Position numbers and translations under genes: made by a program. Positions 35,720-45,104 of a stretch of DNA of 64,000 bases are shown in pieces (positions within the stretch are counted from its first letter, which is position 1; the number at the start of each line of letters is the position of its first letter). The notes under the pieces were generated by a model. That model was not told the DNA's origin, ran no database searches, and was given only the letters and a program-made list of their open reading frames with translations. This DNA is from Paraburkholderia sp. FT54 (lineage in GTDB: Bacteria > Pseudomonadota > Gammaproteobacteria > Burkholderiales > Burkholderiaceae). The stretch spans positions 2,418,001 through 2,482,000 of the forward strand of contig NZ_CP134195.1 of the NCBI RefSeq assembly GCF_031585635.1, written 5' to 3'.

Positions 35720-36268
35720 TTATAGGTCGTCGCTTTTCCTGGGCCCGCTGAGAAGATCGCGGTCACGTTTCGTGGAAAACATGGCGGACGACTTGTCGAC
35801 CCTGGCCGCATACTTGCTCAGCACGAGAGCGACACCGTTGAGGTCCCCCCACACAATACGTTCGTTTTCGTATGTCGCTCCGTATCTGTTTTGGACTGTC
35901 GAGTGATCCGTCGAAGTTGGGGGATCGAACTTCTTGTGAAAAGCGTCCGCGACTGCGGCGTAGTGGTACGAATCCATTCTTATCGCGATGCGATCGAGTA
36001 TCCCGTCGGCTCCTACAACTACATTGAAGCTTGCTGGAAAGCCGAGAATGGTCCCCTGCCCGTTACAAACCTGCTTCTGTTCTGCGCCGATGCCGCACGA
36101 AATGCCGAGCGCTGACTGAATCTGTTGTGTAGTTGCCGCTTGACCAACTACCAAGCCTTTAAATTCAAGAGTCGCGGATGTCGGTGCTCCCGCGTCGGCG
36201 AACGAACTAACGGGAAAGACAGCGGCACAAGTCAACAGGGCCGCAACCGCTATCCAAGAGGTACGCAT
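35720..36268 (-). CDS. Secreted hypothetical protein
   Basis: 182 aa. Signal peptide MRTSWIAVAALLTCAAVFPV with cleavage near SFA-DA. The mature part reads GLVVGQAATTQQIQSALGIS, with two Cys (CGIGAEQKQVC), then FKKFDPPTSTDHSTVQNRYG-like sequence and IVWGDLNGVALVLSKYAARV. Family not recognised; the pattern of a G-x-V-G-x-T start recalls small envelope proteins such as SmpA-like folds, but this is weak. Base use is less GC-rich than neighbours. It lies between a tRNA and 620 bp of empty DNA. Confidence 0.65.
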   Translation of the reverse strand: MRTSWIAVAALLTCAAVFPVSSFADAGAPTSATLEFKGLVVGQAATTQQIQSALGISCGIGAEQKQVCNGQGTILGFPASFNVVVGADGILDRIAIRMDSYHYAAVADAFHKKFDPPTSTDHSTVQNRYGATYENERIVWGDLNGVALVLSKYAARVDKSSAMFSTKRDRDLLSGPRKSDDL

Positions 36269-36891
36269 AGTCGCCCCTCATGTCAGGTTTGGGATTCGCT
36301 ATATTCAGAGGATAGTAACTCTGGCGAGTTGCGGCGAATATATCGTGACGGAGGCGAGACGAAAGGCGCGGGCAGGTGACAGCTCCTGCACGGATCGCGA
36401 AAGGCCATCCATGGATGGAGTGTCAGAGCATCCCGTTCGCGCGGGAGATAAAAAGCACCGCCCGCACGATCCAATTCAAAATCGCGAACCCGTCGACTAG
36501 CAGAGAAACGCCCAGGGGCGTTTGCACGGGCTTGGAGATGTGCCGCACCACCTGAAAGCGAAAGTTTTTGGCGGGGCCATCCGGCAGGTCTTTTTCGTTT
36601 TCTTTCCAAATATTTCACAGCGTGTTGTCCTCCTTTCCCGTTTCCCCACTCTGATTCCATCGGCGGTTCGCGACGGCAAATCGTCCCGCCCACGCCCACG
36701 CCCACGGCTCAAGCCTCGCGCGCAAGATACTCCGGATTCCGAACAAAATCGTTGCGCCTTTTGACAGCAGTCTTCGGCGTACTCTCCGCGCCGACTTCGG
36801 CCGCCGCACAATCCCGCGCGATGCTATTTGTGACCTGAGACAAATCGCGCCCCAGTGATAAACTCCTATCACCCTTTCTCGTCCCCTTCCT
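36269..36891. other. Intergenic region, no supported gene
   Basis: 623 bp. Open frames are Arg/Pro-rich shadows. It contains a short CCCACG repeat (three copies near 36688-36705) and a small GTGATA/TATCAC inverted repeat at 36855-36872, just before the Nudix gene. Pyrimidine-rich stretches near 36600-36660 stand out. Confidence 0.45.
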
Positions 36892-37437
36892 ATGAAATTC
36901 TGTTCTGTCTGCGGCCAGGGCGTCAGCCTGAGCATTCCGCCTGGCGACAATCGCGAGCGCTTCGTATGCGGCAGTTGCGGCACGGTGCACTATCAGAATC
37001 CGCGCAACGTGGTCGGCACCGTCCCGGTCTGGGACGAGAAAGTGCTGCTGTGCCGTCGCGCGATCGAACCGCGCTACGGCTACTGGACGCTGCCCGCGGG
37101 CTTCATGGAAATGGGCGAGACGACCGCCGAAGCGGCGTCGCGCGAAACGCTGGAAGAAGCCGGCGCGCGCGTCGAAGTGCAAAACCTCTTCTCGCTGCTG
37201 AACGTGCCACACGTGCATCAGGTGCATCTGTTCTATATGGCGCGCCTGCTCGATCTCGACATTGCCGCCGGCGAAGAAAGCCTCGAAGTGAAGCTCTTCG
37301 AAGAACACGAAATCCCTTGGGACGAGATTGCCTTTCCCACGGTCGGCCAGACCCTGCGTTTCTTTTTCGCCGACCGCGCCGCCGGCAGCTTCGGCCTGCA
37401 TACGGGCGACATCTTCCGCTCGCTGCGTGAAGGTTGA
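36892..37437 (+). CDS. Nudix hydrolase with N-terminal zinc ribbon
   Basis: 181 aa. Zinc ribbon CSVCGQG (residues 4-7) and CGSC (about 26-29), then Nudix box GFMEMGETTAEAASRETLEE with AG following. Such proteins hydrolyse nucleoside diphosphates linked to other groups; ADP-ribose or FAD-type substrates are common. It lies 9 bp before aat, in the same direction, so they are likely cotranscribed. Confidence 0.9.
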   Translation: MKFCSVCGQGVSLSIPPGDNRERFVCGSCGTVHYQNPRNVVGTVPVWDEKVLLCRRAIEPRYGYWTLPAGFMEMGETTAEAASRETLEEAGARVEVQNLFSLLNVPHVHQVHLFYMARLLDLDIAAGEESLEVKLFEEHEIPWDEIAFPTVGQTLRFFFADRAAGSFGLHTGDIFRSLREG

Positions 37438-37446
37438 GCGGCGCGC

Positions 37447-38184
37447 ATGGTTCCCTGGCTCGGACCCGACGATCCGTTTCCGCCCGTCGAGCGCGCCCTC
37501 GGCGCGACGAGTGGCGCGCCGGGCCTGCTCGCCGCGAGCGGCGATCTGATGCCGTCGCGCCTGATCGACGCCTATCGGCGCGGCATTTTCCCGTGGTATT
37601 CCGATGGCCAGCCGGTGTTGTGGTGGAGTCCCGACCCGCGCATGGTGCTGCGTCCCGCCGAATTCAAAGTGGCGCCGTCGCTGCGCAAGACGCTCAAGCG
37701 CGTGCTGCGCGAAGACGCGTGGGAAATCCGCGTCGATCATGATTTCGCCGCGGTGATGCGCGCCTGCGCGCAGGCGCCGCGACGCGGACAGCGCGGCACA
37801 TGGATCACCGCGGATGTGGTCGAAGCGTACTCGTCGCTGCATCGCGTGGGCGACGCGCACAGCATCGAAACCTGGTTCGAAGGCAAGCGCGTGGGCGGTT
37901 TGTACGGCGTGTCGTTCGGCAAGATGTTCTTCGGCGAATCCATGTTCGCGGAGGTCACGGATGCGTCGAAAATGGCGCTGGCCGCGCTTGTCGGACACTT
38001 GCGCCGTCACGAAATAGAAATGATAGACTGCCAGCAGAACACGTCGCATCTGGCGTCGCTAGGCGGTCGCGAGATAGCGCGCAAGGCGTTCATCGCGCAT
38101 GTTCGCGCGTCGGTCGAGGCGCCGCCGATTCCCTGGCGTTTCGACAAAACCGCGTTGCTCGAGGTCGTTGCGCCAGCGGCGTAG
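37447..38184 (+). CDS. aat: Leucyl/phenylalanyl-tRNA--protein transferase
   Basis: 245 aa. [60 protein letters not shown] and [17 protein letters not shown] are the Aat hallmarks. It adds Leu or Phe to N-terminal Lys/Arg, marking proteins for ClpS-ClpAP. The next gene, bpt, extends the same pathway to acidic N-termini. Confidence 0.95.
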   Translation: MVPWLGPDDPFPPVERALGATSGAPGLLAASGDLMPSRLIDAYRRGIFPWYSDGQPVLWWSPDPRMVLRPAEFKVAPSLRKTLKRVLREDAWEIRVDHDFAAVMRACAQAPRRGQRGTWITADVVEAYSSLHRVGDAHSIETWFEGKRVGGLYGVSFGKMFFGESMFAEVTDASKMALAALVGHLRRHEIEMIDCQQNTSHLASLGGREIARKAFIAHVRASVEAPPIPWRFDKTALLEVVAPAA

Positions 38185-38300
38185 GAAGAATCAGGCCGAA
38201 TCCGGATCCGCCGCCCACCGAGCCGCGGGTCACGAGCCGCGGGTCGTCCACCGCAAGGCGCCGGGTTTGCATTACCAGAGACGCTTCGAGAGCTGCCAAC

Positions 38301-39122
38301 GTGACTCATCCCAACGAGCTGCCTCTTTCTCCGCTTTCGGCGCTGCAATTTTATGCAACGGCGCCCTATCCCTGCAGTTACCTCGATGGGCGCATCGCAC
38401 GCTCGCAAGTTGCCACGCCGAGTCACCTGATCAACTCCGACGTCTACACCGACCTCGTCAAGGCCGGCTTCCGGCGCTCGGGCGTGTTCACGTACCGGCC
38501 GTATTGCGACGGCTGCCGCGCCTGTGTGCCGGTGCGCGTGCCGGTCGACCAGTTCGAGCCTAACCGCACCCAGCGCCGCATCTGGAAGAAACACGGCGAA
38601 CTAGTCGCTACCGTCGCGCCGCTCCACTACGACGAAGAACACTACGCGCTCTACATGCGCTATCAATCGGCGCGGCATGCGGGCGGCGGCATGGATCGCG
38701 ACAGCCGCGATCAATATGAACAGTTCCTGCTGCAAAGCCGGATCAACTCGCGGCTGGTCGAATTCCGCGAGCCGCGGCACGACCACCCGGATGCGCCCGG
38801 CATTCTGCGCATGATCAGCATGATCGATATCCTCGGTGACGGGCTCTCGTCGGTGTACACGTTTTTCGAACCGGGGCTGCCGAACACGAGCTTCGGCACC
38901 TACAACATCTACTGGCAGATCGAGCAGGCGCGCAGTCTCAAGCTGCCTTACGTGTACCTCGGCTACTGGATTCGCGAGAGTCCGAAGATGGCGTACAAGG
39001 CGAATTTCCGGCCGCTCGAGGGTTTGATCGACGGCGCCTGGCGCGTGCTGGATCCCAAGGGCGTGGACCTGCCGCCGGTCGATCTGGCGATTCACGGCAA
39101 GCGCCCGCCGTTCAAGCCGTAG
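38301..39122 (+). CDS. bpt: Aspartate/glutamate leucyltransferase (Bpt)
   Basis: 273 aa. The N-terminal [20 protein letters not shown] and [20 protein letters not shown] hold the conserved Cys of the ATE family. [40 protein letters not shown] and [16 protein letters not shown] follow. It transfers Leu to N-terminal Asp or Glu. The start is GTG 38301 ([10 protein letters not shown]), since no ATG gives a family-like N-terminus. Aat and Bpt together widen the N-degron range. Confidence 0.93.
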   Translation: MTHPNELPLSPLSALQFYATAPYPCSYLDGRIARSQVATPSHLINSDVYTDLVKAGFRRSGVFTYRPYCDGCRACVPVRVPVDQFEPNRTQRRIWKKHGELVATVAPLHYDEEHYALYMRYQSARHAGGGMDRDSRDQYEQFLLQSRINSRLVEFREPRHDHPDAPGILRMISMIDILGDGLSSVYTFFEPGLPNTSFGTYNIYWQIEQARSLKLPYVYLGYWIRESPKMAYKANFRPLEGLIDGAWRVLDPKGVDLPPVDLAIHGKRPPFKP

Positions 39123-39126
39123 CCTG

Positions 39127-39146
39127 GGCGGCCCGCGCGGGCCGCC
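39127..39146. terminator. 20-bp perfect GC palindrome after bpt
   Basis: GGCGGCCCGCGCGGGCCGCC is a perfect palindrome starting five bases after the bpt stop. No U-run follows. It may act as a partial terminator or RNA stabiliser before pyrD. Confidence 0.5.
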
Positions 39147-39231
39147 GCCCGATCCCGTCAGTTGGTCTCATTAGAGCCTCAAAGCCGGTAAAATGGCGGG
39201 TTCCCATTTTTCGGCCGTCCGGCTTCGTCCC

Positions 39232-40254
39232 GTGTTCAGTTCCCTCTACCCGCTTGTACGCGCCCAACTCTTTCGCATGGACGCGGAAGACGCTCACCAT
39301 CTCACCTTGCGCATGCTCGGCGCCGCCGGCCGCACCGGCTTGGCCGGCGCGCTCGCACCGCATGTGCCGGATGCGCCGCGCACCGTGATGGGGCTGACGT
39401 TCCGCAATCCGGTGGGACTCGCCGCGGGCCTCGACAAGGACGGCGCCTGCGTCGACGGCCTCGCCGCGCTCGGCTTCGGCTTCATCGAGGTGGGCACGGT
39501 CACGCCGCGCGCGCAGCCGGGCAACCCGCGCCCGCGCATGTTCCGTCTGCCGCAGGCGAACGCCGTGATCAACCGGATGGGCTTCAACAACGCGGGCGTC
39601 GACCAGTTCGTGAAGAACGTGCAGGCCGCGCGCTATCGCGGCATTCTCGGCCTGAACATCGGCAAGAACGCCGATACGCCGATCGAACGCGCCGCCGAAG
39701 ACTACCTGTACTGTCTCGAACGCGTGTATCCGTTCGCCAGCTACGTGACGGTCAACATCTCGTCGCCGAATACGAAGAATCTGCGCCAGCTGCAAGGCGC
39801 GGGCGAACTCGACGCGCTGCTCGCGGCACTCAAGGAGAAGCAGCAGCGCCTCGCCGACCTGCACGGCAAGCTCGTGCCGCTCGCGTTGAAGATCGCGCCG
39901 GACCTCGACGACGAACAGATCAAGTCGATCGCCGACACGCTGTTGCGCCACCAGTTCGAAGGCGTAATCGCCACCAACACCACGCTCTCGCGCACGGCCG
40001 TCGCCGGCATGCAATACGGCGACGAGGCCGGCGGCCTGTCGGGCAAGCCGGTGTTCGACGCGTCCAATGAAGTGATCCGCAAGCTGCGCGCGGAAGTCGG
40101 CGAAGCGGTGCCGATCATCGGCGTCGGCGGGATTTTTTCCGGCGACGACGCGCGCGCGAAGATCGCGGCCGGCGCATCGCTGGTGCAGCTCTACACCGGG
40201 TTTATCTACCGCGGACCGGCGCTGGTCGCCGAATGCGCGCAAGCGCTGCGGTAA
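39232..40254 (+). CDS. pyrD: Dihydroorotate dehydrogenase (quinone), class 2
   Basis: 340 aa. FMN TIM-barrel enzyme of pyrimidine synthesis bound to the inner membrane by its N-terminal helix. Seen: [60 protein letters not shown] (class 2 Ser), [13 protein letters not shown] and [13 protein letters not shown] [16 protein letters not shown] chose GTG 39232 ([13 protein letters not shown] follows), the usual start in relatives; ATG 39193 sits on a TAAAAT -10-like string. Confidence 0.94.
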   Translation: MFSSLYPLVRAQLFRMDAEDAHHLTLRMLGAAGRTGLAGALAPHVPDAPRTVMGLTFRNPVGLAAGLDKDGACVDGLAALGFGFIEVGTVTPRAQPGNPRPRMFRLPQANAVINRMGFNNAGVDQFVKNVQAARYRGILGLNIGKNADTPIERAAEDYLYCLERVYPFASYVTVNISSPNTKNLRQLQGAGELDALLAALKEKQQRLADLHGKLVPLALKIAPDLDDEQIKSIADTLLRHQFEGVIATNTTLSRTAVAGMQYGDEAGGLSGKPVFDASNEVIRKLRAEVGEAVPIIGVGGIFSGDDARAKIAAGASLVQLYTGFIYRGPALVAECAQALR

Positions 40255-40426
40255 ATCTAGTTCCGCTGAGCGCCGCGCCGGCCCCTCGGCTTCAGGCCCG
40301 CAGTCGCACTCCCACGCCCGCGGGCGCGCCAGTAATATAGACATAAACAAACGATATTTAGGTTTCGATAGTCTGCTTTGTTATGCTTTCGTCTGTTAAA
40401 ACGCCAGACGAACAAAAAGGAACTCG

Positions 40427-41221
40427 ATGAAAGTTGGCTTGCTGAAAAAAATTCTCGTCGCCGGTCTGATCGGTGCGTCGTTCACCGCCGTCGCCGCCCA
40501 CGCCGACGACCTGCTCGATCAGGTCAAACAGCGCGGTACGCTGCGCATCGGTCTCGAAGGTACCTTCCCGCCGTTCAATTCGAAAGCGCCGTCGGGCGAA
40601 CTGGTCGGCTACGACGTCGACATCGCCAAGGCCGTGGCCGCCAAACTCGGCGTGAAGCCGGAATTCGTCACGACGGAGTGGAGCGGCATCATCGCCGGTT
40701 TGCAGGCGAACAAGTTCGACGTGATCGTCAACCAGGTCGGCATCACCGACGCGCGCAAGCAGGCGCTCGACTTCTCGCCGGCCTACACGTACTCGGCCGC
40801 GCAGCTGATCCAGCGCAAGGACGACACGCGCCAGTTCAAGTCGCTCGACGACCTGAAGGGCAAGAAGCTCGGCGTCGGTCTGGGCACGAACTACATGGAC
40901 ATGGCGAAGTCGGTGCCGGGCATCGACGTGAAGACGTATCCGGGCGCGCCCGAGTACCTGCGCGACCTGGCCGCCGGCCGTCTGGACGCGGCGCTCAACG
41001 ACCGCCTGATGCTTGCCTACCTGATGAAGAACTCGCAGCTGCCGCTGCGCACGGGCGCGAACGTCGGCGCGGGCAATCCTTCCGGCATTCCGTTCCGGAA
41101 GGGCAATCCGAAGTTCGCCAAGGCGATCGACGACGCGATGACCCAGCTCGAAGCAGACGGCACGTTCTCGAAGATCTCGGACAAGTGGTTCGGCATCGAC
41201 GTTAGCAAGCCGATCAAGTAA
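40427..41221 (+). CDS. tcyJ: Amino-acid ABC transporter binding protein, cystine type
   Basis: 264 aa. Signal peptide MKVGLLKKILVAGLIGASFT, cleavage near AHA-DD. SBP family 3 motifs: GTLRIGLEGTFPPFNSKAPS, GYDVDIAKAVAAKLGVKPEF, FDVIVNQVGITDARKQALDF, and the FliY/TcyJ-like end FSKISDKWFGIDVSKP. It probably binds cystine in the periplasm. It is followed by a matching permease; the ATPase is not adjacent. Confidence 0.85.
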   Translation: MKVGLLKKILVAGLIGASFTAVAAHADDLLDQVKQRGTLRIGLEGTFPPFNSKAPSGELVGYDVDIAKAVAAKLGVKPEFVTTEWSGIIAGLQANKFDVIVNQVGITDARKQALDFSPAYTYSAAQLIQRKDDTRQFKSLDDLKGKKLGVGLGTNYMDMAKSVPGIDVKTYPGAPEYLRDLAAGRLDAALNDRLMLAYLMKNSQLPLRTGANVGAGNPSGIPFRKGNPKFAKAIDDAMTQLEADGTFSKISDKWFGIDVSKPIK

Positions 41222-41241
41222 GACGCGCTGACTGAAACCAG

Positions 41242-41267
41242 GGGCGGCATCGTCGGCGATGCCGCCC
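41242..41267 (+). terminator. Intercistronic hairpin between binding protein and permease
   Basis: GGGCGGCATCG (41242-41252) pairs perfectly with CGATGCCGCCC (41257-41267) around a TCGG tetraloop; TTCGCGCTTATA follows. It would let the binding protein be made in excess over the permease. Confidence 0.7.
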
Positions 41268-41333
41268 TTCGCGCTTATACAGCAATGTTTATGAAGGCCG
41301 CGCTTGCGCGCCAAACCGACCACCGCCCCGCTC

Positions 41334-41993
41334 ATGTCCACCACTTCCCTGCTCGTCCAATCGCTTCCTGTGCTCGCGCAGGGCGCCGTCCTGACGGTCA
41401 AGTTCGCGGTTCTGTCGATGATCTTCGGCCTGATCGCCGGCGCCGTGCTCGCGTTGATGGGCGTGAGCCACAACCGCGTGCTGAACTGGATCGCGCGCAT
41501 TTATGTGAGCGTGATGCGCGGCACGCCGCTGCTGGTGCAGATCTTCGTGATCTATTACGGCTTGCCGAGTTTCGGCATTTCACTCGACCCGACGCCGGCC
41601 GGCGTAATCGCCTTGTCGGCGAATGTGGCGGCCTACCTCTCGGAGAGCATGCGCGGTGCGATTCTGGGGATTCACAAGGGCCAGTGGCTCGCCGCCTACA
41701 GTCTCGGACTCTCGCGCCGCCAGACGCTGCGCTACGTGATCGCGCCGCAGGCCTTGCGCATTGCCGTGCCGAGCCTGTCGAACAGCCTGATCAGCCTGAT
41801 CAAGGACACCTCGCTGGTGTCGGTGATCACCGTGACCGAACTGCTGCGCAGCGCGCAGGAGATCATCGCTTCGACCTATCAGCCGCTGCCGCTGTATCTC
41901 GCCGCGGCCGCGGTCTACTGGGTGCTGTGCCAGGTGCTTGAAAGCGTGCAGCGCTGGTACGAACGGCGCCTTGCGCTGCCGTCGCGCCACTGA
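41334..41993 (+). CDS. tcyL: Amino-acid ABC transporter permease, cystine type
   Basis: 219 aa. His/Glu/Gln-type permease: GAVLTVKFAVLSMIFGLIAG, VSVMRGTPLLVQIFVIYYGL, then SESMRGAILGIHKGQWLAAY and SLGLSRRQTLRYVIAPQALR with the EAA loop. SLISLIKDTSLVSVITVTEL is typical of YecS/TcyL. I chose ATG 41334 over one 30 bp upstream. It forms a pair with the cystine-type binding protein. Confidence 0.87.
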   Translation: MSTTSLLVQSLPVLAQGAVLTVKFAVLSMIFGLIAGAVLALMGVSHNRVLNWIARIYVSVMRGTPLLVQIFVIYYGLPSFGISLDPTPAGVIALSANVAAYLSESMRGAILGIHKGQWLAAYSLGLSRRQTLRYVIAPQALRIAVPSLSNSLISLIKDTSLVSVITVTELLRSAQEIIASTYQPLPLYLAAAAVYWVLCQVLESVQRWYERRLALPSRH

Positions 41994-42011
41994 ACACGTG
42001 GCGCTTCTGAT

Positions 42012-42752
42012 TTAGCGGCTGGCGACAGAAGACGCCGCATCCAGCGACGCGCCGAAGCGCTCGAAGCGCGGTTCGTAGTAATGATCCGGGTCGAGCGAAA
42101 ACGCGACGTGACGCGTGCGGCCCATCAGTTCCTTGCGCGGAAAGAAGCCGAAGTAACGCGAGTCGGCGCTGTCGTCGCGATTGTCGCCGAGCATCAGATA
42201 CTCGCCGGGCGGCACGACCACCGGCCCGAACGAGTCACGCGGGCTCGGCGCCTGCGGCGCGAGCCGCACGGTGTGCGCGACGCCGTCGAAGCGCTCGGTC
42301 AGATACTCGCCGGGTGAGCTTGCGTCGCCGGTCAGCGGCTTGAGCTTGAGCGGCTGGTAATCGGCGCGCACGCCGTTCACGTACAGCACGTTCTCGCGCA
42401 TCGCCACGCTGTCGCCGGGCAAGCCGATCAGACGCTTGACGATCAGCTCATGCGCCGCCGAAGAATCGATCGTCACGATATCGCCGCGCTGCGGATCGTG
42501 CAGATGTGCGATGGTGATGTGCGTGAGCGGCACGCGCAGATCGTAGGCCATCTTGTCGACGAAAATCCGGTCGCCCTCACGGATGGTCGGCAGCATCGAG
42601 CCGCTCGGCACAACGTTCCAGTCGGCCACGGCGCTGCGAAACAGCACCATCAAGAAGAGAAACGCGACGAGGCTCTTGTTCTCGCGCCACAGTTTTCCAG
42701 GCATGCGCATGGCAGGCGGCTCCATTGGAAGGAATTCGAAAGCGGCGGACAT
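42012..42752 (-). CDS. lepB: Signal peptidase I
   Basis: 246 aa. One N-terminal membrane segment (KSLVAFLFLMVLFRSAVADW, about residues 26-45), catalytic Ser52 in VVPSGSMLPTIREGD and Lys106 in IVKRLIGLPGDSVA, and box E GDNRDDSADSRYFGFFP. It cleaves signal peptides on the periplasmic side. It has one membrane span and is not beside lepA, so it is likely an extra signal peptidase besides a housekeeping copy. It is convergent with the cystine permease. Confidence 0.93.
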   Translation of the reverse strand: MSAAFEFLPMEPPAMRMPGKLWRENKSLVAFLFLMVLFRSAVADWNVVPSGSMLPTIREGDRIFVDKMAYDLRVPLTHITIAHLHDPQRGDIVTIDSSAAHELIVKRLIGLPGDSVAMRENVLYVNGVRADYQPLKLKPLTGDASSPGEYLTERFDGVAHTVRLAPQAPSPRDSFGPVVVPPGEYLMLGDNRDDSADSRYFGFFPRKELMGRTRHVAFSLDPDHYYEPRFERFGASLDAASSVASR

Positions 42753-42905
42753 GTGGAGGTTTTCTCTCTCCCCATGCCCGCGCAAATCCTACCACCGCTG
42801 CTCGAAGCCACGCATGAACACCAGCGGCGGACCGGCATGGCGCGATAGCGGGATGGCAGAGCGGCCGCACGGCCCCACGCACCTCGACGCACGCTCAGCC
42901 CGCTC

Positions 42906-43904
42906 TCATTCGCCCGCGAACTTCAGCCCGAGCGCCGCGCGCGCCGCGTCAGCCATCGCGATCATCTGCAACGACTTGCGATGCGGCATGACGGGGCTTT
43001 CCACCTGTCCGGCCCGGATCAGCTCGCAGAAGTGCGCGGTCTCGTAGTTCAGGCCGCCGCCTTCGAACGGCTCGTCGAGTTCGACCACGCGTGCGTCGGC
43101 ATAACGGATCGTCGCGCGCGACGGATTCCACCACGGCTCGTGAATCGTGACGTGGCCCCCTTTGGCCATCAGCAGCGCATCGCCCTTGCCGTGCAGATCG
43201 AGCCCGCAGAACAACTGGGCGATGCCGCCCTCGTGCTGGCTGTTCAGGCTCGCGAACGTATCGACGCCGGTCGAGCCGAGCCGCCCGAGCGTCTGCACCT
43301 CACGCGGCGCGCCCAGCCAGTCGACGGCGAGAAACATCTCGTAGATGCCGATGTCGAGCAGCGCGCCGCCCGCGTGCTCGAACGACAGCGACGGGTGATC
43401 GTCCGGCACGCCCGGCACCGAGCAGCCGGCCCGCACCAGTCCCACTGCGCCGATCGGATCGGCATCCAGATGCGCGCGCAACTTTCTGTAGAGCGGATAA
43501 AAGGGCGGCTTCATGGCTTCCATGAACAGCCGTTGCGCGGCGCGCGCGGCATCGAGCACGCGCTCGAGCTGCGGCTGATTGATGGTGGCGGGTTTTTCGC
43601 ACAGCACGTGCAGACCGGCTTGCAGCGCGGCGATCGCGTAGTCGGCGTGACTGTCCTGGACGGTGGCGATATAGAGCGCGTCGATGCCGCTCGCGAGCAG
43701 CGCGTCGAAACTCGCGCACACCTCGCCGCCGAATTCTCCGGCGAAAGCCATGGCAGGTGCCGCGCGGCGTGACCACAGCGCGGTCAGTTGCGCGTGCGGC
43801 ACATGAGCGAGACCAAGAGCAAAGCGACGGGCAATGCGCCCCGTGCCGACGATTCCCCAGCGGATCGTGCCGCCCGTGGGGATTTCCTGCGTTGCGATTG
43901 TCAT
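42906..43904 (-). CDS. Gfo/Idh/MocA-family oxidoreductase
   Basis: 332 aa. NAD(P)-binding WGIVGTGRIARRFALGLAH, the catalytic-Lys motif HVLCEKPATINQPQLERVL, MEAMKPPFYPLYRKLRAHLD and LDIGIYEMFLAVDWLGAPRE. This resembles trans-dihydrobenzenediol/sugar dehydrogenases. ATG 43904 has AAGGAACG upstream. It lies 147 bp downstream of a GntR regulator on the same strand; the regulator may control it. Confidence 0.87.
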   Translation of the reverse strand: MTIATQEIPTGGTIRWGIVGTGRIARRFALGLAHVPHAQLTALWSRRAAPAMAFAGEFGGEVCASFDALLASGIDALYIATVQDSHADYAIAALQAGLHVLCEKPATINQPQLERVLDAARAAQRLFMEAMKPPFYPLYRKLRAHLDADPIGAVGLVRAGCSVPGVPDDHPSLSFEHAGGALLDIGIYEMFLAVDWLGAPREVQTLGRLGSTGVDTFASLNSQHEGGIAQLFCGLDLHGKGDALLMAKGGHVTIHEPWWNPSRATIRYADARVVELDEPFEGGGLNYETAHFCELIRAGQVESPVMPHRKSLQMIAMADAARAALGLKFAGE

Positions 43905-44051
43905 CGTTCCTTGGAGTCCATGCAGTTCAGAACAGGCGCTATTGTCGCGCATGCCGCACGCTCACGCGTGGACGTGAACTCGCGCCTTTTCGTACCGCAC
44001 AGTCTCACAGGGAAAGATAAAAGACCCAGCGTGCCGCCGCGGCGGCGACGC

Positions 44052-44771
44052 TCAGCCGTGTGGCGGCGGTTCCGGTGAAAACTGGCTGCCGACTTCTTCC
44101 GCGGTGTAGTCGATCATCGCGAGCGAGGCGAGTTCCGCTTCCTTCGGATCGTGCCGTTCGATCGCTTCGACCACGCGTCGATGTGAATTCACCGCCGTTT
44201 CCCACAGCCCCTCCTTGTCGGTGACGATGGGATTGACGGTCGACAGTGCGCCGCGAATGATCGCCGCCATCTGCTTGAAGAACTGATTGCCGCTCGCCAC
44301 CACGATGCGGGCATGGAACAGTTCGTCCGCTTCCTGATAGCCCGGCTCGCCCGGCTGGATCGTGCGGAACGCCTCGAACGCCTCGCGGATCGCGGCAATA
44401 TCCGCCGCGCTGCCGCGCGCGGCCGCCTGCGCCGAGGCGCGCGGTTCGATCAGGATACGAAATTCGATCACGTCGCGCAGAAACAGCGGATCGGGTTTCG
44501 CGCGAAAACGCCAGTTCACGACGTCCTCGTCGATCATGCGCCAATCGCTCATCGGCCGGATGCGCGTGCCGATTTTCGGCCGCACGTCCAGCATGTCGCG
44601 CGCGAGCAGCATCGACAGCGCCTCGCGCATGACGGTGCGGCTCACGTCGAACTCCTTCGACAGCACATCCTGCGGTGGCAGTATGGCGCCGTACTTCTCT
44701 TCGACGATGCCCGTGACCAGTCCATCCATGACTTTGCTCACGAGCGATCGATCTTTGTTTGCCTGTTCCAT
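44052..44771 (-). CDS. GntR-family regulator, FadR subgroup
   Basis: 239 aa. Winged helix GAILPPQDVLSKEFDVSRTV and MREALSMLLARDMLDVRPKI, then the FCD all-helical ligand domain (RDVIEFRILIEPRASAQAAA, DELFHARIVVASGNQFFKQM, and a HRRVVEAI His). Such regulators often sense organic acids or sugar acids. It may control the adjacent oxidoreductase. Confidence 0.88.
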   Translation of the reverse strand: MEQANKDRSLVSKVMDGLVTGIVEEKYGAILPPQDVLSKEFDVSRTVMREALSMLLARDMLDVRPKIGTRIRPMSDWRMIDEDVVNWRFRAKPDPLFLRDVIEFRILIEPRASAQAAARGSAADIAAIREAFEAFRTIQPGEPGYQEADELFHARIVVASGNQFFKQMAAIIRGALSTVNPIVTDKEGLWETAVNSHRRVVEAIERHDPKEAELASLAMIDYTAEEVGSQFSPEPPPHG

Positions 44772-45104
44772 GACACTCTCCCCGAAGCGGTGTTTGTCCC
44801 CGCGTAGCCTGTTGATCGAGCGGCCCTTATGTGTCGCTTTATCGACGTCACTTAGTTCTTCTACGATACGTTGCTAGCTTCAAAACGGTTGCGCCAGTTG
44901 GGAAACTTCCTAACAGGGTTATCCCTCTGAAGAATTGTTTCTTCCTTGTAACGCCGCATATCTTGATGGGCCATAAGCTTGCGCCACAAGCGTGCCTGCA
45001 TTGCGGAATTTGCATAGTGCGAAGACGCACGTTGTGCGATGAATTGTCTGATCCACCCGCGTCGGCGGACAGGAACTGGCGGGAAATGACAGAGGACGCT
45101 CGCA
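44772..45104. other. Intergenic region
   Basis: 333 bp between the GntR start and the end of the polysaccharide cluster. It is less GC-rich than the flanks, with a TTCTACGATACGTTG and CCTTGTAACG stretch. I see no gene or clear terminator. Confidence 0.4.

Noticed and set aside
36709-38049. 446-codon minus-strand frame opposite the Nudix and aat genes
   Set aside because: It is a His/Arg/Ala-rich antisense shadow of two well-supported genes.
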